Shown here one piece after another: positions 7,438 to 12,873 of a stretch of DNA of 12,873 nt. The stretch lies in NCBI GenBank assembly GCA_900770805.1, contig CAAGLP010000185.1:1-12873 (forward strand), read 5' to 3'. Position 1 is the first letter of the stretch. Each line of letters opens with the position of its first letter. This stretch comes from an uncultured Paraprevotella sp. (lineage in GTDB: Bacteria > Bacteroidota > Bacteroidia > Bacteroidales > Bacteroidaceae). The notes below the pieces were generated by a model that was given only the letters and a program-made list of their open reading frames with translations, was not told the origin of the DNA and did not search any database. The position numbers were made by a program, and so were the translations under genes.

Positions 7438-8307
7438 TCAGTCCTTCTTGTTTTTATTCTTTGCCTTTTCGCGCACTTCCTTGGCATCTGCTATGATAGC
7501 AAAAACCTCAGCCTCCACCATAGGCGTCTCGTGGAAAGTATCCTTGTCGCGCTTGATATAGTGCGTACTGAGGTACGGATTTTGTTCTCCCTGCAGTCTT
7601 CTGAAGTCCAGTTGATCTGGGTCCTCTGATGTATTTTCCTCGCTCAGCAGATAAATCCAGCAATCATCATCCTCGTGTGCAACGGTAAACTTCACCGCAA
7701 GGCTGGCACTGCCAATAGTAACGTACTTCAGGGCAGGCTGGAGAGGGTCAGTGTTAGCAATGCGCAAGAGACATGCCTGTGGCAGTTTACCCATATTGAG
7801 CAATAGGTAGCTCTGAGGTGGAACATACCACACCAGACCACGGTTCAGGTCGTTGATAACAATTTCCTGATTGCCATTGTTCTCTATCATATACTCGCTG
7901 GTATATGGCATCTCATAATGCTCAGACACACGCGAGAGATTATTGATGTGCAACGCATTGGGCATCTTGCCAGGTACCTTCTTCATAGGCATCATGGCAT
8001 CTGTATTTGATTTGCCCTGATGCACGATGGCACGTATACCACGATTACGAGAGATAATCGCATGCCAAGGGGCCATACGAGCAATGCTCTTGTCGGTAAC
8101 GGTGTTCTTCCAATCCTCGTGGCGCACACGGATGGTAACAGTACCATCAGGCGAAACTGATTCATGAAGTAGGGTGTTGTTTTCCTCGTAGAGGGTATCT
8201 GTTCCTTGTATCCAATACACGAAGGACAGGTATGTGGGTATTTTTTCCCTTTTTGCCGACATGGTAACGGCCAGAAGAAACAACGGAAGAAATATGAGTC
8301 TTTTCAT
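7438..8307 (-). CDS. Secreted protein of unknown function, Lys-rich tail
   Basis: I do not recognise this 289-residue protein. It starts with a clear signal peptide (MKRLIFLPLFLLAVTMSA) and so should be exported to the periplasm or outer-membrane region. The mature part has no transmembrane segment. It reads as mixed beta structure with several aromatic stretches (YLSFVYWIQ, LVWYVPPQSYLLLN, DDDCWIYLL) and only two cysteines. The C-terminus is a highly charged tail (about 275-289, ending KAKNKNKKD). The start is supported by a promoter with both elements ending about 25 bases upstream. It is the first gene of a likely two-gene operon with the TlpA-like thioredoxin and is divergent from another secreted protein. 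Function is open; its place next to a thioredoxin suggests a shared envelope role, which is only inference. Confidence 0.8.
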   Translation of the reverse strand: MKRLIFLPLFLLAVTMSAKREKIPTYLSFVYWIQGTDTLYEENNTLLHESVSPDGTVTIRVRHEDWKNTVTDKSIARMAPWHAIISRNRGIRAIVHQGKSNTDAMMPMKKVPGKMPNALHINNLSRVSEHYEMPYTSEYMIENNGNQEIVINDLNRGLVWYVPPQSYLLLNMGKLPQACLLRIANTDPLQPALKYVTIGSASLAVKFTVAHEDDDCWIYLLSEENTSEDPDQLDFRRLQGEQNPYLSTHYIKRDKDTFHETPMVEAEVFAIIADAKEVREKAKNKNKKD

Positions 8308-8332
8308 ATATTGTACTGTTTGTTTTACTTTT

Positions 8333-8363
8333 CAAAGGTAAGGCTTTAGAGTGAGATACGCAA
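8333..8363 (-). promoter_or_regulatory. Bacteroidota-type promoter for the unknown-thioredoxin operon
   Basis: On the minus strand TTG at 8361-8363 (in CTTG) precedes TACCTTTG at 8333-8340 by 20 bases, matching the -33/-7 arrangement. The leader to the ATG at 8307 would be about 20 bases. Confidence 0.6.
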
Positions 8364-8436
8364 GATTTTGGTTCGTTTTGTTCGCAATTAACATTATTTA
8401 TAGGCAACATATAACAATGATTCTATATATTATCGG

Positions 8437-8444
8437 TATTTTTG
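8437..8444 (+). promoter_or_regulatory. Possible -7 element for the 8472-9296 gene
   Basis: TATTTTTG matches TAnnTTTG and ends 27 bases before the ATG at 8472. Its terminal TTG could be misread as an upstream in-frame start codon. A promoter here would place that TTG outside the mRNA and so supports 8472. No -33 TTTG is seen. Confidence 0.48.
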
Positions 8445-8471
8445 CAGAGCAAAACATATACAAGAACATCT

Positions 8472-9296
8472 ATGAAACAACGAGCAATACTATCTCTACT
8501 ATTTGCCTTGAGCAGCATAATGGCCTATGCCCAGATTCAAAAGATACAGGGCCGTGTGATACACGAGGGCGAGCCTTTGGCCAAGGCCAACGTGGTGGAG
8601 CTGGATGCCAACCACCGTGTAATCAACCAGACACAGACAGATGTGGCAGGTTTCTTCTCCATGATAGTGAGCGGAGGAAAGACATCGGTACGTGTCACCT
8701 ACGATGGCATGCGCAGATTTACACGCAAGATAGGAACTCAGACCACTTGGGAGATAGAACTGGAAAAGGACAACGAAACAGATGGCAAGAGGGTGAAGTC
8801 GCGCTACGAAACCAACAAACTGCTTGTTGGCCATGTACAGGGCCGTGCCGTACCACAGCTCACATGGTTGGAACACCTTACGGACACAACCTTCTGTCTG
8901 GTGGTACCGGTGCGCGTATTCAAGGGAGTTGAGGACTATCCTTCTGGTCGCAAAATTACAGTTCAGGACTACAACAGCCGCATTGTAGCCACCGGAGAGT
9001 GCATAGAGACTGCCACTGCCGAAGAAGGTGCACCCGAGAGTTGGGATCCCTTTGTGCGCACAAGCACCAACAACTCTGCCGATAACAATTCGCAGTTCAC
9101 TACGGACGACCGCGACTATTTTTGCTATCCACGTTTCGTATTCTCAAAGACGGAACTGGAGTATCTCATAGACCACAGCACAGAGATAGCATGCTTTGCC
9201 GTGGACACTTCTCGTGGAGATAATTACTGGCTTTACTATACCAGCAAGAATTTCGGCAAGGAATTGCAGAAACTGCTGAACAGGATGTTGAAATAA
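8472..9296 (+). CDS. Secreted protein with carboxypeptidase-regulatory-like N-terminal domain
   Basis: This 274-residue protein starts with a signal peptide (residues 1-20, ending SSIMAYA before Q21). Residues about 25-97 (IQGRVIHEGEPLAKANVVEL, then DVAGFF and an aromatic/basic end) look like the CarboxypepD_reg-like beta-sandwich common in Bacteroidota exported proteins. The remaining ~170 residues match nothing I recognise. They contain an acidic, Asn-rich segment (~196-215) and a C-terminal FVFSKTELEYLID/NYWLYYTSKNF region. The start is the ATG at 8472, because an in-frame TTG at 8442 lies inside the likely -7 element and would put extra residues before the signal peptide. There is no TonB-receptor plug or barrel, so this is not a SusC-type receptor. 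It is divergent from the 7438-8307 gene. Role unknown. Confidence 0.82.
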   Translation: MKQRAILSLLFALSSIMAYAQIQKIQGRVIHEGEPLAKANVVELDANHRVINQTQTDVAGFFSMIVSGGKTSVRVTYDGMRRFTRKIGTQTTWEIELEKDNETDGKRVKSRYETNKLLVGHVQGRAVPQLTWLEHLTDTTFCLVVPVRVFKGVEDYPSGRKITVQDYNSRIVATGECIETATAEEGAPESWDPFVRTSTNNSADNNSQFTTDDRDYFCYPRFVFSKTELEYLIDHSTEIACFAVDTSRGDNYWLYYTSKNFGKELQKLLNRMLK

Positions 9297-9328
9297 TTCC
9301 TCTTTAGAAGGCTGGATTTGTTCTCACC

Positions 9329-9383
9329 GAGGACAAAGGCGCGTCCTCAATGACAACAAGGTCGCGTCCTCAATGAGGACAAA
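9329..9383. repeat. GAGGAC/GTCCTC repeat and palindrome cluster
   Basis: CGCGTCCTCAATGA occurs twice (9340-9353 and 9363-9376), 23 bases apart. GAGGACAAA flanks both ends (9329-9337 and 9375-9383). GTCCTCAATGAGGAC at 9366-9380 is a 15-base palindrome with 7-base arms, and GAGGAC 9329-9334 can also pair with GTCCTC 9343-9348. It lies in the 128-base gap between convergent genes, so it may end transcription, or be a small interspersed repeat or a protein-binding site. Confidence 0.65.
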
Positions 9384-9424
9384 ATATGGCCATCTAAGCC
9401 CCCTCGTAAGAACATCACTATTAG

Positions 9425-10243
9425 CTATGGCCAATCGCTTAGATTACAGGCCGACTCTGCACGTGCTTCCACGTCGTCGGGCAAGGCAGAGAAGAAATCC
9501 ATGGAGGTTATTCGCTCCACTTCGTCCACAGAGTTGACATATTTATCGCGCTTGTTGTTACCTGCCTCGTTTTTGTAGATGAATCCTATGGCACGTGGTT
9601 TGCCACTCTGCAAACCGGTCAGCACAACCTTGAAGAAAGCATCGGGGACTCTAATCTTGAACTTCTTGCCGATATATCCATATTGGGGAGTCTGATACAT
9701 AATAGGACCGCACGCTATGTAAACAGGCTCTACTTCAGCCCATTTTCGGCAAGCCTCCTCCAATTCTTTCCAATCACCACTATTCAGGCTATGATTCTGC
9801 GGACAGATATTAGTCATGTAGAAACACTCGTTCATGGCACGCCAATGGTATTTGTTGTCACCGGCAGGGCACATGTGTCCCCTATCCCATCCGCTACCCG
9901 TATATTCCTTTGTAGTAACCGCCATGTCCTCGGGAAGTTTGGGATTGGGCACGAACTTGCTATTGCGACTCTCCCTCTCTACCAGTTTCTCCGCGTTCAG
10001 TTCCCATGCCACCCAGTTGGGGATGCACAGGTCGGGGTTGTAGGACACGGTGTAGCCATATTGTTCCAAGAGTATTTCCGCACGCTCCTTGGCAAGAATG
10101 GGAATTTCATAGGCCTGCGAGTTTGTTTGCGTGGCAAACTCTTTTGGATGTTCCACCTTAATTTCCTGCTCGTCCTCAGGGACAAAAGTCAGATACATAA
10201 CACCCAACAAACAAGCTATAACGAAATAATACACTTTGTTCAT
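9425..10243 (-). CDS. Exported DNA/RNA non-specific endonuclease (NucA/Serratia nuclease family)
   Basis: This 272-residue protein has an N-terminal hydrophobic segment (about 4-21), so it is exported or membrane-anchored facing the periplasm. A beta-beta-alpha-metal nuclease domain follows and cleaves DNA and RNA without sequence specificity. The active site is complete: DRGH at 120-123 with H123 as general base, TNICPQN at 144-150 and LNSGDWKELE at 153-162. By alignment with the Serratia nuclease motif, R121, H123, N145, N154 and E162 correspond to R87, H89, N110, the Mg-binding N119 and E127. Likely roles are nutrient nucleic-acid scavenging or extracellular DNA degradation. No immunity-like partner is adjacent, as would be expected for a toxin. 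No promoter was seen in the 145-base upstream gap, so read-through from the PEGA gene is possible. Confidence 0.93.
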   Translation of the reverse strand: MNKVYYFVIACLLGVMYLTFVPEDEQEIKVEHPKEFATQTNSQAYEIPILAKERAEILLEQYGYTVSYNPDLCIPNWVAWELNAEKLVERESRNSKFVPNPKLPEDMAVTTKEYTGSGWDRGHMCPAGDNKYHWRAMNECFYMTNICPQNHSLNSGDWKELEEACRKWAEVEPVYIACGPIMYQTPQYGYIGKKFKIRVPDAFFKVVLTGLQSGKPRAIGFIYKNEAGNNKRDKYVNSVDEVERITSMDFFSALPDDVEARAESACNLSDWP

Positions 10244-10388
10244 CTGTCTTCTATTATATCCTAATCTATATTTTAATATATCACATTACTATCCAACAGA
10301 AATATTCCGAGTCTCGTCCCTCTCCTCTTCTTTATTATTTTTACTCAAAACCGAGTATTGAAATTCCGTTAAATGCAATAATGACAAA
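10244..10388. other. A+T-rich gap between PEGA and nuclease genes
   Basis: This 145-base gap is about 30% G+C and continues the A+T-rich composition of the PEGA gene's 3' end. It holds only a weak 5-bp hairpin (TACTC 10342-10346 with GAGTA 10353-10357) and no TAnnTTTG promoter on the minus strand that I can see. Confidence 0.5.
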
Positions 10389-12293
10389 TTATCTTAATCT
10401 GAACATAACAGGAATACTGTACCTACTTCTAACAATTTTTCCACCTCGAGAAGCAGGAATCCATTTAGGCATTATACTAATAAGTCTAATTGTTTCTTTA
10501 GAGAGTAATTCATTTGGTGAACGAACGATTTTAATATTCGAAATAGAGCCATCGGTATTTACAACAAAACTAGCTACAACTATTCCAGAAATTCCCTCCT
10601 CTATGCATAAAGGAGGATACTTTATGTTATTATTTAGCCATTGTATCAATGCTCCGTCTCCATTAGGGAAAGATGCTTTTTTTTCTACTACGTCATAAAT
10701 AGGCAAGTGTGTTTCATCACTATCGCTAACCCCATTTACTATTAAGGTGCGTCTATCAGAACCTTTTTCTAATGTTTCAGAAATTGTTAAGGTCTGTTCC
10801 TCAACAACATCAAGATTGATTATTTTTTTCTTATATCCTTCTTTACTCAACGTCACATCGTGCTTTCCAACCAAGCACTCCGATAGGAACATAGGCGTAG
10901 TACCTACTTTCTTTCCATCCATCCACACCTCGGCATCAGCAGGGGTGCTGTTTATATCAACAGAACCATATACGGGGGTGGGAGGAGTAAGCGTAATAAC
11001 ACCACTATCGCTACCCTTACCTATCAAAACTTCTTGTTGTGAGGGTTTATGACCAGGGAGACGGCATTCCACAAGATATGCACCATAACCCAGCTCCAAT
11101 GTACAAGAGCCTGTGCCACGCTTCTGTTCATCTACCCAAATCTCTGCATTATTGGCAACGGAGAATTTGGCATTGACATACTGAGGTTCAAGGGTTATGT
11201 TCACTATGTGCTTGTTCTTGGGATCGTTGACCACGATTGTTCCCTTCTTGACAGCATGACGCGGTGCCTGCACACTATACGAATATGTACCGAAGGGCAT
11301 ACGCTTGGTGGTTGTACCATCTACCACCTCCAGCATCTGACCATCCAATTCCACCATGGCGTTCTTGGGTGTTACCTTGAAAAGTACATATTGGGATGTT
11401 ACAGCAGAACGAGCAGCAGCTCCACCATCCTGAGGCTTGGCTTGCAGAATGACATTATATTTTCTCTTTTCCTTACTCTTCAACGCAAGGATTTCCCCTG
11501 CATCTATCACCCTTTCATTGGTACCTTCGCCTTTGACACTGATATAAGAGAGTTCGTCCAGTTCCTTGGACAAGGATGATACGGTGGTCTCCACTTCCTT
11601 AATCTTCTTGTCCAAACGATTCAAGGCGCCTTCAGATGTATTACGTGCCAAAAGGTTGTCGTATTCTGCATTCAGTTTGTCCAATTCCGTCCTTACGGTT
11701 TCCAAACGGGCGTGCAGATTCTGCAAAAGTTCCACATTGATAATCAAGGAATCCACATACACACCTGCCACCGAGCGAGAACTACGATGTTCCAACTTAA
11801 GATTTGAATTGTAGTTGGGCGTTATCTTTATCTCACTATTTATCTCTATCAGTGCCCAGCCATTGCCATGAAGGATGTAGTGACCTCCCTCGTCGGACAA
11901 CTCCATATAGATAGGTTTCTCCACAATATCTACATTGAAACCCACATAGGCATTAGCCTTAAGCAAAACCTGACCTGTCTTGGTGCTTATCACGCTTCCT
12001 TTCTTGGAAATCTTGAAGACACGGTCGGTAGCGCCATTGATATCGAGCAACATTTCATACTCGTACACATTATTGCCCAAAGCCTTTGGCATGGTGACTT
12101 TAGGATCGCTATTGACAGTGGTGGATATAACCAAATCGGGCGACTTGGAATGAAACAAGACACCAGCCTTTCCACCGAGCTGAGCCGTTCGGTTCAATCT
12201 GACATCACGCGAGACGTCTATCATGGACGACTGGGCAAGAGCAACCACACAAAACAATATGAACAAAAACAGAGAGGCGACACGTTGTTTCAT
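10389..12293 (-). CDS. Secreted coiled-coil, PEGA-repeat and TonB C-terminal domain protein
   Basis: This 634-residue protein has a signal peptide (about 1-20, ending CVVALA), an unrecognised N-terminal region (~25-180), a coiled coil (about 183-249), three PEGA-type beta modules (about 302-367, 374-436, 441-508) and a TonB C-terminal-like domain (533-634). That last domain shows the YP-P, GxSGxVVxSFVVNxDG and IVRSP blocks usual in Bacteroidota. PEGA modules are common in surface and envelope proteins, often where polysaccharide or peptidoglycan is met. TonB_C domains bind outer-membrane receptors when carried by an energised inner-membrane anchor, but here the only hydrophobic segment looks cleavable. 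The last ~156 codons are much more A+T-rich than the rest, and an A8 run lies at codons 537-539. Function is inferred only as an envelope adaptor. Confidence 0.85.
   Translation of the reverse strand: MKQRVASLFLFILFCVVALAQSSMIDVSRDVRLNRTAQLGGKAGVLFHSKSPDLVISTTVNSDPKVTMPKALGNNVYEYEMLLDINGATDRVFKISKKGSVISTKTGQVLLKANAYVGFNVDIVEKPIYMELSDEGGHYILHGNGWALIEINSEIKITPNYNSNLKLEHRSSRSVAGVYVDSLIINVELLQNLHARLETVRTELDKLNAEYDNLLARNTSEGALNRLDKKIKEVETTVSSLSKELDELSYISVKGEGTNERVIDAGEILALKSKEKRKYNVILQAKPQDGGAAARSAVTSQYVLFKVTPKNAMVELDGQMLEVVDGTTTKRMPFGTYSYSVQAPRHAVKKGTIVVNDPKNKHIVNITLEPQYVNAKFSVANNAEIWVDEQKRGTGSCTLELGYGAYLVECRLPGHKPSQQEVLIGKGSDSGVITLTPPTPVYGSVDINSTPADAEVWMDGKKVGTTPMFLSECLVGKHDVTLSKEGYKKKIINLDVVEEQTLTISETLEKGSDRRTLIVNGVSDSDETHLPIYDVVEKKASFPNGDGALIQWLNNNIKYPPLCIEEGISGIVVASFVVNTDGSISNIKIVRSPNELLSKETIRLISIMPKWIPASRGGKIVRSRYSIPVMFRLR
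10677..10684 (-). other. A8 run forming an in-frame A AAA AAA heptamer
   Basis: On the coding (minus) strand codons 537-539 of the PEGA protein read GAA AAA AAA, so a run of eight A is phased as the X XXY YYZ heptamer A AAA AAA. A -1 shift would read AGC ATC TTT CCC TAA and stop, removing the TonB_C domain. Whether slippage occurs is not shown by the sequence. Confidence 0.4.
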
Positions 12294-12357
12294 ATCTATA
12301 GTATTCTATCTATTACCTTATTTATATTATATTTGAATTGATAACCATGAATGGGAT

Positions 12358-12873
12358 TTAATGGCAGCAATGCTTCTTCTTTCTCAATCCCAGTTTTGGC
12401 AGGAGCAGGGCATTTATGAGCATCAGGCACAGGGTGATGGTGCATATCCAGTTAGAGACGGATGCACCATGCTCGCAACATGTGTGGGCTGTATGCAACT
12501 GACTGAGGAAGTCCACCTGTCCAGAGAACTGAACCCAATCCACAAGACATCCAAAGATAATAGAGCCAAAAAGGATAGAACAGAGATAGAGCAACATGGT
12601 GCGTGTGCCCAGGAAGCGGCGCAATATCAGTATGGAAGCAAGGTTGCACGCCGGACCAGCCACAAGGAGAACCAGTGCGGCACCTGGTGTGAGACCCTTC
12701 ATCATCAAAGCCACGGCAATAGGGATGCTACCCGTGGCACAGAGATACATGGGCATGGAAATGAAAAGCACAAGTAGCATGCTGGCCAGAGTGTTGTCCT
12801 TGAAGAAAGCGAAATATTCCGTGGGGATAACCGAGGTGATGATGCCTGCAATAACCAGACCTACAACAAGCCA
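12358..12873 (-). CDS. SO_0444-type Cu/Zn efflux permease, partial (N-terminus beyond right edge)
   Basis: The frame is open from the stop at 12358 to the right edge (172 codons including the stop, 171 residues visible), so the N-terminal part is missing; the ATG at 12780 is internal. The visible part has several transmembrane helices and the permease signatures MYLCATGSIPIAVALMMKG and ALVLLVAGPACNLASI, typical of the ArsP_1/PF03773 predicted permeases and close to the SO_0444 family annotated as Cu/Zn efflux transporters in Bacteroidota. Two Cys/His patches, HTAHTCCEHG in a loop and HCCH at the very C-terminus, suggest soft-metal binding and favour a metal rather than an organic substrate. 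It would act in the inner membrane. The PEGA gene starts 64 bases downstream on the same strand. The family is well supported; the substrate is inferred. Confidence 0.8.
   Translation of the reverse strand, partial: WLVVGLVIAGIITSVIPTEYFAFFKDNTLASMLLVLFISMPMYLCATGSIPIAVALMMKGLTPGAALVLLVAGPACNLASILILRRFLGTRTMLLYLCSILFGSIIFGCLVDWVQFSGQVDFLSQLHTAHTCCEHGASVSNWICTITLCLMLINALLLPKLGLRKKKHCCH

Noticed and set aside
6903..7496. 197-codon plus-strand open frame across the TlpA-like gene
   Set aside because: It is antisense to a clear WCGPC thioredoxin and spans an operon junction, with no recognisable domain.
8472..9296. SusC/TonB-dependent receptor
   Set aside because: The N-terminal domain resembles the receptor-associated CarboxypepD_reg-like fold, but at 274 residues there is no plug or barrel.
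9329..9383. CRISPR array
   Set aside because: There are only two copies of a 14-base unit, with palindromic arms running through the would-be spacer and no cas genes nearby.
9425..12293. Toxin-immunity or defence island around the nuclease
   Set aside because: There is no immunity-like small gene, secretion domain, integrase or transposase, and the nuclease is a plain exported enzyme of a common family.

Overview
The window looks like chromosomal DNA of a Bacteroidota member, most likely order Bacteroidales near Prevotella/Segatella. The reasons are Bacteroidota-type promoter elements (TAnnTTTG at -7, TTTG about 20 bp upstream), weak ribosome binding sites, a class 3 (long) fructose-1,6-bisphosphatase, a Bacteroidales-type DnaX, a TonB C-terminal domain on a secreted protein, and many short secreted proteins with type I signal peptides. 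Placement below the order is inference. Sampled coding stretches are about 47-50% G+C, with one clear exception described below.

Layout. 1-768 (minus) is the N-terminal part of a BamA/TamA-like outer-membrane barrel protein that runs off the left edge. It is divergent from an fbp-rluA-type pair (903-3868, plus) whose stop and start codons overlap (TAATG). Two hairpins fill the convergent gap before a DivIC/FtsB-like cell-division gene (4026-4343, minus). dnaX (4458-6236) and a C_GCAxxG_C_C family gene (6270-6746) follow on the plus strand and end at a hairpin terminator that probably serves both strands. The minus strand then carries a TlpA-like thioredoxin (6855-7382) downstream of an unrecognised secreted protein (7438-8307), probably as one operon. 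Divergent from these is a secreted protein with a carboxypeptidase-regulatory-like N-terminal domain (8472-9296). A short repeat/palindrome cluster follows, then on the minus strand a secreted or membrane-anchored DNA/RNA non-specific endonuclease (9425-10243), a PEGA/coiled-coil/TonB_C protein (10389-12293), and the C-terminal part of an SO_0444-type Cu/Zn permease (12358 to the right edge).

Most of the window is ordinary core genome: gluconeogenesis, RNA modification, replication, division. The accessory-looking part is 7.4-12.4 kb, where five consecutive genes are exported or membrane proteins, three of them without a clear function. The strongest anomaly lies in the PEGA protein. The last ~156 codons plus the downstream gap (about 10261-10860) are 33% G+C against 47.5% just upstream in the same reading frame. 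The same tract carries an in-frame A AAA AAA heptamer at the start of the TonB_C domain, where a -1 shift would end translation after four codons. I saw no CRISPR array, tRNA, rRNA, transposase or integrase, and no recognisable defence cassette. No gap between genes exceeds 165 bases.
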